NCBI RefSeq assembly: GCF_014109765.1 | Contig: NZ_CP059139.1 | Coordinates: forward strand, 868,001-932,000 | Source of the DNA: Pseudomonas berkeleyensis | GTDB taxonomy: Bacteria; Pseudomonadota; Gammaproteobacteria; Pseudomonadales; Pseudomonadaceae | Reading direction: 5' to 3' | DNA length: 64,000 nucleotides | Part shown: positions 26,120 to 35,824 of the stretch, piece after piece | Position numbering within the stretch: the stretch's first letter is position 1 | Layout of the letters: each line of letters starts with the position of its first letter | Program-made: the position numbers and the translations under genes | Notes under the pieces: model-generated | Database searches by the model: none | Told to the model about the DNA's origin: nothing | The model's input: the letters and a program-made list of their open reading frames with translations, nothing else

Positions 26120-28426
26120 ATGAAGACCGACGCGAATGTGGTGCACCTGAACAAGGCCGCCACAGAGCAATCGCCAACTTCGCCGGTAGGAAGACTGCCC
26201 GTGGCGCTGATCCAGGTGCGTGACAAAGCTGCGCAACAGCTCAAGCAGAGTCTGCAGAGTCTGTTCGACAATGCCGACGATACTCTCTTCGAGATGGCGG
26301 ATCGGGCGACCAGCAATGCCGAGCAGAATGCTTTCTTCGAGGCGATGCGCGACCTGCGTCTGAAGCGCAAGAGCATCGAGCGCGGCTTCCTGCAGAAGGT
26401 GTTCGAGGCCTTCTCCAATCTCAATCAATATGAAATCGGCAAACCGCAGCCAGCGCTGGATGCAGTATCGTTCGATAGTCTGAGCCTGGTGCAAAACGAC
26501 GAACTGGAAGAAACCGTGGCGCTGGATGCCATGGTCGCCAAGGTGATGAGCCGCGACGCGGTAGCGCTGGGTCACCTCACCACTCGCCTCAATGCGGTGA
26601 TCAGCAAGAAGCTCGATGACAAGAGCAACCCACTTGGCCCGACCCTGCTCAGCGAGTACTTCCTCGATGCATGCAGCAGTCTGGGGGTGGAGATCAAGGT
26701 CAAGCTGATCATCCTCAAGCTGTTCGAGAAATACGTTCTGGGCGGTTGCGACAACCTGTATGCCGAGGCCAACCAGGCGCTGGTCAGCGCTGGTGTATTG
26801 CCTGAGCTGAAATCTGCTCCGCCTCGCCGTCAACAGCGCTCCGCAACGTCCTCTCATGTTCAGGCCTCCGCCGAGGAGGGCATTCCGCTGCTGGAGGGCG
26901 CGGATCAGGGCGTGCAGGAAGTATTCGGTGCTCTGCAGGATCTCCTCTCGCAAGTACGCGGTACCGCGATGCCACGTCGTACGCAGATGGCCGATGCGCT
27001 GCCGATCACCAGCAATGACCTGATGCGTCTGCTCTCGCATATGCAGCAGCGGGCCCCGGCACAGGTCAGCGTCGAGGATTTCGATCTGCGTGAGCAACTC
27101 GAGCGGTTGCTCGAACGTGCCAGTGCCAAGAGCGGCAAGGCACGTGTGGTCGGTGAAGTCGACGAGGATGTGATCAATCTGGTGTCGATGCTCTTCGAGT
27201 TCATTCTCGACGACCGCACGTTGCCGGATTCGCTCAAGGCGCTGATCGGCCGTCTGCAGATTCCCATGCTCAAGGTCGCGGTGCTGGATAAGACGTTCTT
27301 CAGTCGCGGTAGCCACCCAGCTCGCCGCCTGCTCAACGAAATCGCTTCCGCCGCGCTGGGCTGGGTCGATCAGGACGACGCGCAGCGCGACAGCCTTTAT
27401 CAGAAGATCGAGCAGGTGGTTCAACGCCTGCTGAATGATTTCGTCGACGATCCAGCTATTTTCTCCGAGTTGCTGGCTGAGTTCATGGCCTTTACCGGTG
27501 ACGAGCGCCGCCGCAGCGAGTTGCTGGAGCAGCGTACCCGTGATGCCGAGGAAGGCAGCGCCAAGGCCGAGCTGGCCAGGCGTCAGGTGGAGCAGGCGCT
27601 GAACGAGCGTCTGTTGGGCAAGACCCTGCCCGAGGTGGTGGTTCGCCTGCTGCAGGAAGCCTGGAGCAAGGTGTTGATGCTCACTTGCCTCAAGCATGGC
27701 GTGGATTCGCCTGAGTGGCAGGCAGCGCTGCAGACCATGGACGATCTGGTCTGGAGCGTGGCGCCGCATGAAGAGCCCGAAGCGCGTCTGCGTTTGCTGG
27801 AACTGGTTCCTGGGTTGCTCAAGGCGCTACGTGAAGGCATGGCCAGCGCTGCGTTCGACCCGTTCTCCACCAGTGAATTCTTCAGCCAGTTGGAAGCGCT
27901 GCATGTGCAGGCCTTCCAGCGCTTCAAGCGTGCCGCTCCCGAGTCTGATTCGGTGCCTGCCGAAGCAGAAGAGGTCGTGCAGACGGATGTGAACGAGTCG
28001 GGCATCGAACTGCCGCTGCTGGAGCTGCCGGTGGCCGAAGAGGTCGATGACGCACCAGCGATGGTCGAGGTCGTCGAGGAAATCATCCTGTTGGCTCCGG
28101 GCCAGACCCGCCCGCAAGAGCCGGATATAGCTGCGCCGGATGATGACGAAGCACTGCAGCAGGTGGATAGTCTGCGGGTGGGCAGTTGGGTCGAGTTTCA
28201 GGAAGATGAAGAGCACAAGCTGCGTTGCAAGCTGGCGGCGATCATCAAACCTACCGGCAAGTTCGTGTTCGTCAATCGCACCGGCATGAAAGTGCTGGAG
28301 AAGACTCGCAATGCGCTGGCCGTGGAGTTTCGGCGTAACTCCATCCGTTTGCTCGATGATGCGTTGTTGTTCGATCGGGCGCTGGAGTCGGTGATTGGTA
28401 ATCTGCGCAAGCTGAAGAACGCCTGA
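26120..28426 (+). CDS. DUF1631 family protein (copy 2)
   Basis: A 768-residue soluble protein, paralogous to the one at 10022-12358. Shared landmarks are ADDTLFEMADRATSN near residue 55, a central SMLFEFILDDRTLPDSLKAL stretch near residue 355, ARRLLNEIA, and a C-terminal beta-rich region (about 690-740, WVEFQEDEEHKLRCKLA...KFVFVNRTG) that recalls PilZ-like barrels. An acidic insert (about 610-680) separates core and tail. The ATG at 26120 has GGGAGA upstream. Position between nadC and ampD matches other Pseudomonas genomes. Function unknown. Confidence 0.83.
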   Translation: MKTDANVVHLNKAATEQSPTSPVGRLPVALIQVRDKAAQQLKQSLQSLFDNADDTLFEMADRATSNAEQNAFFEAMRDLRLKRKSIERGFLQKVFEAFSNLNQYEIGKPQPALDAVSFDSLSLVQNDELEETVALDAMVAKVMSRDAVALGHLTTRLNAVISKKLDDKSNPLGPTLLSEYFLDACSSLGVEIKVKLIILKLFEKYVLGGCDNLYAEANQALVSAGVLPELKSAPPRRQQRSATSSHVQASAEEGIPLLEGADQGVQEVFGALQDLLSQVRGTAMPRRTQMADALPITSNDLMRLLSHMQQRAPAQVSVEDFDLREQLERLLERASAKSGKARVVGEVDEDVINLVSMLFEFILDDRTLPDSLKALIGRLQIPMLKVAVLDKTFFSRGSHPARRLLNEIASAALGWVDQDDAQRDSLYQKIEQVVQRLLNDFVDDPAIFSELLAEFMAFTGDERRRSELLEQRTRDAEEGSAKAELARRQVEQALNERLLGKTLPEVVVRLLQEAWSKVLMLTCLKHGVDSPEWQAALQTMDDLVWSVAPHEEPEARLRLLELVPGLLKALREGMASAAFDPFSTSEFFSQLEALHVQAFQRFKRAAPESDSVPAEAEEVVQTDVNESGIELPLLELPVAEEVDDAPAMVEVVEEIILLAPGQTRPQEPDIAAPDDDEALQQVDSLRVGSWVEFQEDEEHKLRCKLAAIIKPTGKFVFVNRTGMKVLEKTRNALAVEFRRNSIRLLDDALLFDRALESVIGNLRKLKNA

Positions 28427-28448
28427 TTCTTCAGCACGCGCTGCGTTG

Positions 28449-28484
28449 ATAGGGTGGCTTCGCGGTGCGCATGGCGCGTCCTAC
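28449..28484. repeat. Degenerate REP-like element
   Basis: ATAGGGTGGCTTCGCGGTGCGCATGGCGCGTCCTAC resembles a decayed pair of the GTGCGCACC family. It lies 20 bases after the DUF1631 gene. Confidence 0.45.
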
Positions 28485-28643
28485 GAGAAGCTGTTGAACC
28501 GGCAGGAATATTCTTCACACGGTTGCTTTGCCTTCGCGCCCTCTCAATGGTGATATTGCTCGTGGCTGCACATCCTGTTGCGGCCTCGCGCTTGGCCGTT
28601 GTAGCCAGCTGCTCTAGAGTGGGGGCTCGTTCAGGAGCATTCC

Positions 28644-29195
28644 ATGCAGCTCGACCCTTCCACTGGCTGGTTTCAGGGCGTCAGCCACTGCCCTTCACCG
28701 AATTTCAATGCCCGCCCAGATGGCGAAATCTCGTTGTTGGTGGTGCATAACATCAGCCTTCCGCCAGGGCAGTTCGGCACTGGCAAGGTGCAGGCTTTCT
28801 TCCAGAATCGTCTGCCGTTGCACGAGCATCCCTTCTTTGCCGAAATCGCCTCCCTGCAGGTCTCTGCGCACTTCTTCATCGAACGTGATGGCGCGCTGAC
28901 TCAGTTCGTCTCCTGTCTCGATCGAGCCTGGCATGCTGGCGTGTCCTGTTTCGATGGGCGTGACAACTGCAACGATTTTTCTCTCGGCGTAGAACTGGAA
29001 GGCACGGACGATCAGCCCTATACCGATGCACAGTACGCCCGGCTGGCTGAGCTCTCTCGGCAGTTACTGGACGCTTATCCGGCGCTGTCGGCGCAGCGTA
29101 TCCGTGGCCACAGCGATATCGCGCCGGGCCGCAAGACCGACCCCGGGCCTGCGTTCGACTGGCCGCGTCTGCATGCAGAATTGAAGGAGAGGTAG
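28644..29195 (+). CDS. ampD: 1,6-anhydro-N-acetylmuramyl-L-alanine amidase
   Basis: A 183-residue cytosolic zinc amidase of peptidoglycan recycling. Zinc and catalytic residues are visible: VVHNISLP near residue 33, AHFFIERDG near residue 75, and GHSDIAPGRKTDPG near residue 154. AmpD removes the peptide from anhydro-muropeptides and so keeps the AmpR ligand low; loss raises AmpC beta-lactamase in species that carry ampR-ampC. No ampR or ampC is in the window. The gene is followed by ampE after 2 bases. Confidence 0.95.
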   Translation: MQLDPSTGWFQGVSHCPSPNFNARPDGEISLLVVHNISLPPGQFGTGKVQAFFQNRLPLHEHPFFAEIASLQVSAHFFIERDGALTQFVSCLDRAWHAGVSCFDGRDNCNDFSLGVELEGTDDQPYTDAQYARLAELSRQLLDAYPALSAQRIRGHSDIAPGRKTDPGPAFDWPRLHAELKER

Positions 29196-29197
29196 CG

Positions 29198-30031
29198 ATG
29201 AGTTTTCTGGTGATTCTGTTGGTGCTCTGGGTCGAGAAGTTTTCGGCCGGACGCCTACGTATCCAGCAGGACGGTTTCTGGCTCGGCCTGTTGCAACGTG
29301 TGCAACAAGGCAGCCTGCAGCAGGCGCCCTGGCTGTGCCTGGCGGTGCTGGTGCTGATGCCCGTGCTGGCATTGGGGCTCGTATTGTTGATTCTCGAACC
29401 GCTGGCCTACGGCTGGCTGGCGCTGCCTGTACACCTGCTGGTGCTGATCTACAGCCTGGGGCGAGGTGATGTGTTGGCGGCATTGGGCCCGTTTCGCGAT
29501 GCCTGGCGTCGTGGCGACGCTCAGGCTGCTTACCACGTGGCCGATCGTGATCTGGGATTGCAGCCCGAAGAGGGTGTGGCGCTGTTGCCGCAGGTTCAGG
29601 GGCACCTGCTCTGGCAGGCCTACCAGAGTTTCTTTGCGGTGATCTTCTGGTACCTCCTGCTCGGTCCGATGGCTGCCCTGGCTTATCGCCTGCTGGCACT
29701 CAGTGCTGAGCATGCCGAGCAGCCGGCACTGCGCGAGCGCGCCGTGCAGCTGCGCCATGCCTTCGACTGGCTGCCTGCGCGCGTGCTCGCCTCCAGCTTC
29801 GCCCTGGTCGGCAATTTCGTCGCCGTCAGCCGCGCCTTGCTGCATGAGTTGCTCAGTTGGGATATCTCGGCGATGCAACTGGTGGCCAAGGCGGGACGAG
29901 CTGCCGGGGAAATGCCAGCTCCGGTCATGGGCGAGGAGGGCGTCGAGACACTGGATCAACTGTGGCAGTTGCTGATTCGTGCTGCCGTGGTGTGGTACGC
30001 CGGTTATGCGCTGTGGGTGCTGTTTATCTAG
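29198..30031 (+). CDS. ampE: Inner-membrane protein AmpE
   Basis: A 277-residue protein with an N-terminal FLVILLVLWVEKF segment and about four membrane helices in all (also about 45-85, 145-170 and at the C-terminus). It always travels with ampD. Proposed roles include sensing or transducing cell-wall state, but the biochemical activity is unsettled. The ATG follows ampD's stop by 2 bases, so the two are co-transcribed. Confidence 0.92.
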   Translation: MSFLVILLVLWVEKFSAGRLRIQQDGFWLGLLQRVQQGSLQQAPWLCLAVLVLMPVLALGLVLLILEPLAYGWLALPVHLLVLIYSLGRGDVLAALGPFRDAWRRGDAQAAYHVADRDLGLQPEEGVALLPQVQGHLLWQAYQSFFAVIFWYLLLGPMAALAYRLLALSAEHAEQPALRERAVQLRHAFDWLPARVLASSFALVGNFVAVSRALLHELLSWDISAMQLVAKAGRAAGEMPAPVMGEEGVETLDQLWQLLIRAAVVWYAGYALWVLFI

Positions 30032-30061
30032 AGCTCGCACTCTTCCAGGCAACGTCTCTTT

Positions 30062-30262
30062 GTAGGGCGGGTACAACCTCCTGTCGCGCACAACGCCAGC
30101 GCGTAGGGGGGACTCAGGAGCGCCAGCGAACAGTCCAGCACACATCTAACGGCGTACTGCTTCGCGACGACTGCATGGATGCAGGAGGTAGAGCGACGCA
30201 GGATGCCAACGCCGAGTACGCCCTACCGCGCTCTCTGTAGGGCGGGTGCAATCCGCCCTGCG
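30062..30262. repeat. Cluster of degenerate and intact REPs after ampE
   Basis: The gap from 30032 to 30543 starts with GTAGGGCGGGTACAACC, then diverged pieces including a GGCGTACTGCTTCGCG...GAGTACGCCCTAC arm, and ends with GTAGGGCGGGTGCAATCCGCCC at 30237-30262. No coding potential is evident. The remainder of the gap holds the probable sigma-28 promoter of the chemoreceptor gene. Confidence 0.6.
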
Positions 30263-30334
30263 TCCTTCTGTCGCTCCGGTTACGACCTACGCTTACCCGC
30301 AGCAAGGTGAGCGACACGGCTGCGCGTGTTTAAC

Positions 30335-30362
30335 CTTAAGTTACAGAGAAGCGTGTCGATAA
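30335..30362 (+). promoter_or_regulatory. Sigma-28 (FliA)-like promoter of the chemoreceptor gene
   Basis: CTTAAGTTA, an 11-base spacer and GTCGATAA resemble the flagellar consensus CTAAAGTTT-N11-GCCGATAA, with two mismatches in each conserved position block at most and exact spacing. The start would be near 30370, leaving a leader of about 175 bases. Confidence 0.6.
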
Positions 30363-30543
30363 GGGGTATAAGAGGCCGTAGCCGATCTTGTTTGGCGATT
30401 TTTGTCACATTTATTTGCCTGTATTCGCTGCGCCTATTCGCATGCCGCAGGTCGGGACACACAGGACGCCGTCATAAGCCCGTGAGAGGCTTTGCGGCCG
30501 TTCAGGCGACACCAATAACAATAATGGCAACTGGAGACGTCTA

Positions 30544-32571
30544 GTGAAGACCGTGTTGTATCCGGCCATCGCGCTGATGAACCGCCTCAGCTTCGGCATG
30601 AAGTTCAGCCTGATCAGCGTTCTATTCTTTCTGCCCATGCTCGTCACCAACTTCTACCTGGTGCGCGACTCCTATCGTCAGTTCGTCGGCACCCAGACTG
30701 CCCTGGAAAGCCTCGAGCTGCTCGGCAGCAGCCTCAAGCTGCGTCGCGATCTGGAGAGCCTCAACGATCTGGTGCAGATCAACTCGATGATCGGCCAGTC
30801 GGGCGCGGGGGATCTGGAAGGGCGCATCGACCAGTTGGAGGCATCGCTGACCAGCGGTCTGCAAGGTCTCGATCCGGTCACCGACGATGCCGAACAGCGT
30901 GCTGAATTCACCGCCAAGCGCGATGAGCTGTTGACCGAACTGAAGGCCGCTGCCGCCGAGACGTCTTTGCAGAGTAAGGCGGTGATCGTCGAGAAGCTGC
31001 TCGGCTCTTCCCAGGTGTTCATCAAGCTGGTGGCCAGCCAGGCTGGCCTCAGTCAGGATCCGCAGCGTCAGGTGCGGCAGCTCACCGAGCTGATCACCAA
31101 TGTCACCCCGCAGATCTCCAATGCGTTGAGCCAGGGCCGCGCCCTCGGCGCCTATTCCCTGGCGCAGGGCTTCCTCAATTCCTCGGCCAGCACCAAGTTC
31201 GACGAGCTGTTGCTGCTGCTGGAGAAGCTGCATGCCGAATATGGCCTGAACCTGCAGGAGGCGATGGCTGGCAACGTCGCCGCGCAGAACGGTCTGGGCA
31301 GCCTGGCCGAGGCCAGTCGCCAGACGCTCAAGGACAGCGCCGTGCTGTTCGAGGATCAGGTGATCATCGCCGACAGCCTGGATACGCCCTGGACGCAGTT
31401 CTACGACCAGGTCAGCCAGGAAATGGCCAAGACTTACGCTTTCAACGATGGCCTGCTGGCATTCCTCGACAGCCAGTTGAGTGAGCGACTGACCGAGAAC
31501 CGTGCCCAGATGGTGCTGCTGGTGGTGGCGCTGGTGGTGGTGTTCCTGCTGATCGTCTACCTCTACAGCGGTTTCTACGTGTCGACCCGCTCGACCCTGA
31601 AGAACCTCGGCCAGGTGATGGACAAGGTGGCGGCCGGTGATATGACGGTCAACTTCCAGGCGCAGAGCCGTGACGAGCTGGGCGAGTTGGGTCAGGTATT
31701 CAACCAGACCGTGGTGCGTATCCATGACCTGATCGAGCGCGTTGGGCACACGGTAGGCGAAGTGGGCGGCCAGGCGGATCGTGTCGAGTTGGTCTCCGGC
31801 GAGAGTAACCAGGCCGTGGCCAGCCAGCGTGCGCAGATCGAGCAGGTGGCGACGGCGATGAACCAGATGTCTGCCACCGCGCAAGAGGTGGCGCGCAGTG
31901 CCGCCGCTGCGGTGGGCAGCGCGCAGAGCGTGAATCAGGAGACGGTCACCGGTCGTGCCCTGGTCGAGGCGCAGGTCGGCGCGATTCAGCGCCTGGCCGG
32001 TGAGATCGATCAGTCGGTGGCGGTGATCAATCAGCTGGCCAGCGACAGCGCGGCGATCAGCCAGGTGCTTGACGTGATCAAGGGCATCGCCGAGCAGACC
32101 AACCTGCTGGCGCTCAATGCTGCCATCGAGGCCGCGCGTGCGGGCGAGCAGGGCCGAGGCTTCGCGGTGGTGGCCGACGAGGTGCGCAACCTGGCCAAGC
32201 GCACGCAGCAGTCCACCGAAGAAATCGAGGCGATGATCGTCAAGCTACAGGGCGGCGTCGGTGCGGCGGTGAAAGCGATGAATGCCAGCCACCAGATGGC
32301 CGACGGTACGGTGAGTGAGTCGGCCAAGGTGCAGCTGGCCCTGGAGAACATCCTCGGCGCGGTGGGCATGATCGTCGATCAGAACCAGCAGATCGCGGCG
32401 GCTGCCGAGCAGCAGACGGCCGTGGCGCACGATATCGATCAGAACATCGTCGAAATCAACCATGCGGGTGAGCGAACCGCTGTCGGCGCCAGCCAGACCG
32501 AGCAGGCCAGCCGCGAGCTGAGCGAGCTGGTTTCGCGTCTCAAGCAGTTGATCAGCGCCTTCCGGGTCTGA
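30544..32571 (+). CDS. Methyl-accepting chemotaxis protein
   Basis: A 675-residue chemoreceptor. Membrane helices at about 19-41 and 322-345 enclose a 280-residue periplasmic sensor that looks wholly helical; this length would suit an HBM-like module but I cannot fix the family. A HAMP domain follows (about 345-400). The cytoplasmic hairpin has the invariant tip [20 protein letters not shown] from about residue 517. There is no C-terminal CheR/CheB tether pentapeptide. A FliA-like promoter upstream suggests co-regulation with flagellar genes. The ligand is unknown. A chemoreceptor next to ampE also occurs in P. aeruginosa. Confidence 0.92.
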   Translation: MKTVLYPAIALMNRLSFGMKFSLISVLFFLPMLVTNFYLVRDSYRQFVGTQTALESLELLGSSLKLRRDLESLNDLVQINSMIGQSGAGDLEGRIDQLEASLTSGLQGLDPVTDDAEQRAEFTAKRDELLTELKAAAAETSLQSKAVIVEKLLGSSQVFIKLVASQAGLSQDPQRQVRQLTELITNVTPQISNALSQGRALGAYSLAQGFLNSSASTKFDELLLLLEKLHAEYGLNLQEAMAGNVAAQNGLGSLAEASRQTLKDSAVLFEDQVIIADSLDTPWTQFYDQVSQEMAKTYAFNDGLLAFLDSQLSERLTENRAQMVLLVVALVVVFLLIVYLYSGFYVSTRSTLKNLGQVMDKVAAGDMTVNFQAQSRDELGELGQVFNQTVVRIHDLIERVGHTVGEVGGQADRVELVSGESNQAVASQRAQIEQVATAMNQMSATAQEVARSAAAAVGSAQSVNQETVTGRALVEAQVGAIQRLAGEIDQSVAVINQLASDSAAISQVLDVIKGIAEQTNLLALNAAIEAARAGEQGRGFAVVADEVRNLAKRTQQSTEEIEAMIVKLQGGVGAAVKAMNASHQMADGTVSESAKVQLALENILGAVGMIVDQNQQIAAAAEQQTAVAHDIDQNIVEINHAGERTAVGASQTEQASRELSELVSRLKQLISAFRV

Positions 32572-32633
32572 TTGCTCCGTGGGAGGCGCTTCAGCGGCGA
32601 TGCTTGCGGCTGAGGCCCCTCCTTCAGGCCCAT

Positions 32634-32702
32634 AGGGTGAGCCGGGCGGCGCTCCGCTTCGGCCTACCACTGGCGGTCAGCGTGGGCTAAAGCCCACCCT
32701 AC
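32634..32702. repeat. REP pair, GTAGGGTGGGCT family, one arm degenerate
   Basis: A degraded arm (ATAGGGTGAGCCGGGCGGCGC) faces a clean AGCCCACCCTAC arm. It is followed at 32720-32757 by a flank shared with the region before ettA and a single CGCTCCTAC half-element. Confidence 0.65.
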
Positions 32703-32786
32703 GAGGCTCCGAGCCTAATAGCTAACGCAGACATAGCCAATAAATTCGCTCCTACAGGGCTTTACCGCCGCTCCATCTGGAAAGCT

Positions 32787-33566
32787 CTACCTCCAGCCGA
32801 ACAACTCATCCGCATTACGGCTGCTGGCCGCCGCCAGCTCTTCGGCCGTCACACCACGCAGTGTTGCCAGTTCGCGGCAGATGTCCGCCAGGTACTCCGG
32901 GCTGTTGCGCTGGTTCGCGCGCATGGCGGGCGCCATGTCCGGGGCGTCGGTTTCAAGCACGATGGTTTCCAGTGGTAGCTGTGCGACCACCTTGCGCAGT
33001 CGATTGGCCTGCGGCCAGGTAGCGGCGCCGCCAAGGCCAAGACGAAAGTCCAGCTTGATGTACTCGCGTGCTTCCTCGTAGCTGCCCGCGAAGGCGTGGA
33101 TGATGCCGCCGCGTGCCAGGCGAAAGCGCTTGAGCGTGGCGATGGTTGCGGCATGGGCGCGGCGCACGTGCAGCAACGCTGGCAGTTCGAACTCGGCGGC
33201 CAGTTTTAACTGTGCCTCGAACAAGGCTTGCTGGCGCTGCCGATCCAACTGTTCCAGGTAATAGTCCAGACCGAACTCACCGACGGCGCACAGCTTGTGG
33301 TGGCCGGCCAGTTTGCCCAGCCAATTGCGCAGCTCGTCGAGATGCTGCGGGCTATGGTCGTCCAGATAGACCGGATGCAGGCCGAAGGCGGCGTACAGGC
33401 CTTCATTTTCCTCGACCAACTGCCATAGCCGCTGCCAGTTGGCCTGGTAGACCCCAAGCACCACCAGACGCTGCACGCCCAGCGCGCGGCTGCGTGCGAG
33501 CACTTCGCCGCGATCTGCATCGAAATCGGGGAAGTCGAGGTGGGTGTGGGTATCGATCAGGCGCAT
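32787..33566 (-). CDS. TatD-family metal-dependent nuclease
   Basis: A 259-residue amidohydrolase-fold protein. Metal ligands are visible: DTHTHLDF at residue 4, GEFGLDYY near residue 90, LLHVRRAH near 127, IHAFAGS near 152 and ETDAPDM near 203. TatD-type enzymes are Mg2+-dependent 3'-5' exonucleases on single-stranded DNA and RNA. I chose the ATG at 33566 (MRLIDTHTH); a long upstream extension overlaps the divergent AsmA gene and has no family counterpart. YjjV/TatD paralogues cannot be separated here. Confidence 0.92.
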   Translation of the reverse strand: MRLIDTHTHLDFPDFDADRGEVLARSRALGVQRLVVLGVYQANWQRLWQLVEENEGLYAAFGLHPVYLDDHSPQHLDELRNWLGKLAGHHKLCAVGEFGLDYYLEQLDRQRQQALFEAQLKLAAEFELPALLHVRRAHAATIATLKRFRLARGGIIHAFAGSYEEAREYIKLDFRLGLGGAATWPQANRLRKVVAQLPLETIVLETDAPDMAPAMRANQRNSPEYLADICRELATLRGVTAEELAAASSRNADELFGWR

Positions 33567-33702
33567 CGGTTGGCTCACGAACGGGTGTTCAGAGTCGGCT
33601 ATTTTCCCCTTTCCTGCCAGCGCGAGGGAGCGTTGGCTAATCTTTTCAGTCGTATGGACATGGACGAGTTTCACTCGGGCGGTGAAATAAGGAGGTCGCT
33701 GG

Positions 33703-35757
33703 GTGCGCCAGGTACGCAAATTGTTGGGCGCGTTGCTCGCCATTTTTCTGCTGTTGGTGGCGGCGCTGATGCTGTTTCTGGTGTTGTTCGACTGGAATCG
33801 CGCGCGGCCGTTGATCAACGAGCAGGTTTCTGCGGCCTTGAATCGGCCGTTTGCCATCGAGGGCGACCTGCGTGTGGTCTGGCAGCGTGAGGTGGGCCAG
33901 CAGGGCTTGAGTGCCTGGGTGCCCTGGCCACACTTCGCCGCCGAGCAACTGCGCCTGGGCAACCCTGATTGGGCGCAGGGCGATACCTTCGTCAGCCTCG
34001 ACAGCGTGCGATTCCGTCTGTCTCCGCTGCCGCTTTTGTGGAAAACGGTAAGCATCCCCAGTATCGAGCTCGGTGCGCCGGTTGCCGATTTGCAGCGCCT
34101 GGCCGATGGCCGGGCCAACTGGGTGTTCGATCTGGGCAAGGAACAGCCGGACGACACCGCTCAGCCCAGCCCCTGGACGCTGGATATCGGCACCATCGGT
34201 TTCGACAAGGGGCAGGTGAAGCTGGATGACAAGGTCAGCAATACCCGTCTGGAGACAGCCATCCAGCCGCTGGGTGAGCCGATCCCGTTCGCCGACATCG
34301 TGGGCAAGAGCGCTGCCGAGCGTCTGGCGCAGAGCAATGCCAGCGCCCAGGATTACGCTTTCGCCTGGCAGACCAAGGGCAGCTTCCGTGGCCAGTCGCT
34401 GACCGGTAACGGCAAGGTCGGTGGTCTGCTGGCGTTGCACGACGCGTCGCAGCCGTTCCCGCTGCAGGCCGATCTGCGCATTGGCGCGACCCGCATCGTG
34501 CTGGCCGGCAGCCTGACCGATCCGCAGAACCTGGGGGCTCTGGATCTGCGCCTGAGACTGTCCGGCGCCAGCTTGGGTCAGCTGTATCCGCTGACTGGCG
34601 TGACCTTGCCGGATACCCCGCCGTACAGCACCGATGGTCGCCTACAGGCCGACTTGCACGATGCCGATGGGGCGATCTTTCGCTACCTCGGCTTCAATGG
34701 CCAGATCGGTGACAGCGATATTCACGGCGACCTGACGTTCGTGGCCCGCGAGCCGCGGCCGAAGCTGTCCGGCCGCCTGACCTCCAATCAACTGCTGTTC
34801 AGTGACCTGGCGCCGCTGATCGGTGCCGACTCCAGCGAGGACAAGCGCGAGCGCGGCGAACGGGACGTGCAGCCGGCGAACAAGGCGCTGCCTGTCTCGG
34901 AATTCCGCACCGACCGCTGGCGTGCGATGGACGCCGATGTGCGTTTCGTCGGCAAGCGCATCGTGCACAGCGAGCAGTTGCCGATCACCGATCTGGACAC
35001 CCATGTGGTGCTCAATGACGGCATGCTGAGCCTGGAACCGCTACGTTTCGGAATGGCCGGTGGTGTGCTCGATTCGCAGATTCGCCTGAATGGCGCCACC
35101 ACGCCGCTACAGGGACAGATGCGCCTGCGCGCGCGTGACCTCAAGCTCAAGCAGCTGTTTCCCACCTTCGCGCCGATGCAGACCAGCTTCGGTGAGCTCA
35201 ACGGTGATGCGCGCATCAGCGGTCGTGGCAACTCGGTGGCGGCCTTGCTTGGCGGTGCCGATGGCGAGTTGAAGATGCTGATCAACGATGGTGCCGTCAG
35301 CCGTGGGCTGATGGAGATCGCCGGGCTGAACGTCGGCAACTACCTGGTAGGCAGATTGTTTGGCGACGAGGATGTGAAGATTCATTGCGCGGCGGCCGAT
35401 CTCGGCATCACGCAGGGGTTGATGAGTACGCGGCTGTTCGTGATCGACACCGACAATGCGGTGATCAAGGTCGACGGCAGCGCCAACTTCGCCAGCGAAC
35501 GGCTGGACTTCACCATCACGCCGTCGACCAAGGGCTTTCGCATCTTCTCCCTGCGCTCGCCGCTGTACGTACGCGGCACGTTCAAGGAGCCTTCGCCTGG
35601 CGTGCAGGCCACGCCGCTGGCACTACGCGGTGCCGGCCTGGTGGCGCTGGGTGTAGCGGTGGCACCCGCGGCCGGGTTGTTGGCGCTGATGGCGCCCAGC
35701 GCAGGTGACGAGCCCAGCCAATGCGAGCCGCTGCTGCAGAAGATTCAGGGTGGTTAG
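33703..35757 (+). CDS. AsmA-family protein
   Basis: A 684-residue protein with one N-terminal membrane helix (LLGALLAIFLLLVAALMLFLVLF, residues 7-30) and a long periplasmic beta-rich body. The tail from about residue 530 (ADLGITQGLMSTRLFVIDTD...FKEPSPGVQATPLALR) is the AsmA C-terminal domain. The family belongs to the bridge-like lipid carriers that span the periplasm; YhdP and TamB are relatives. Start is GTG at 33703, supported by AAGGAGG 7 bases upstream. Divergent from tatD; the 136-bp gap should hold both promoters. Confidence 0.9.
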   Translation: MRQVRKLLGALLAIFLLLVAALMLFLVLFDWNRARPLINEQVSAALNRPFAIEGDLRVVWQREVGQQGLSAWVPWPHFAAEQLRLGNPDWAQGDTFVSLDSVRFRLSPLPLLWKTVSIPSIELGAPVADLQRLADGRANWVFDLGKEQPDDTAQPSPWTLDIGTIGFDKGQVKLDDKVSNTRLETAIQPLGEPIPFADIVGKSAAERLAQSNASAQDYAFAWQTKGSFRGQSLTGNGKVGGLLALHDASQPFPLQADLRIGATRIVLAGSLTDPQNLGALDLRLRLSGASLGQLYPLTGVTLPDTPPYSTDGRLQADLHDADGAIFRYLGFNGQIGDSDIHGDLTFVAREPRPKLSGRLTSNQLLFSDLAPLIGADSSEDKRERGERDVQPANKALPVSEFRTDRWRAMDADVRFVGKRIVHSEQLPITDLDTHVVLNDGMLSLEPLRFGMAGGVLDSQIRLNGATTPLQGQMRLRARDLKLKQLFPTFAPMQTSFGELNGDARISGRGNSVAALLGGADGELKMLINDGAVSRGLMEIAGLNVGNYLVGRLFGDEDVKIHCAAADLGITQGLMSTRLFVIDTDNAVIKVDGSANFASERLDFTITPSTKGFRIFSLRSPLYVRGTFKEPSPGVQATPLALRGAGLVALGVAVAPAAGLLALMAPSAGDEPSQCEPLLQKIQGG

Positions 35758-35785
35758 CAGGAAGCATCAGAACAACATGTAGCGC

Positions 35786-35806
35786 GTAGGGCGGGTGCAA
35801 CCCGCC
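35786..35806. repeat. Single REP, GTAGGGCGGGTGCAACCCGCC
   Basis: A perfect single copy between the convergent asmA-type gene and cra. It may work as a shared transcript end. Confidence 0.7.
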
Positions 35807-35824
35807 TCAGTATTGAAGGGGTAC

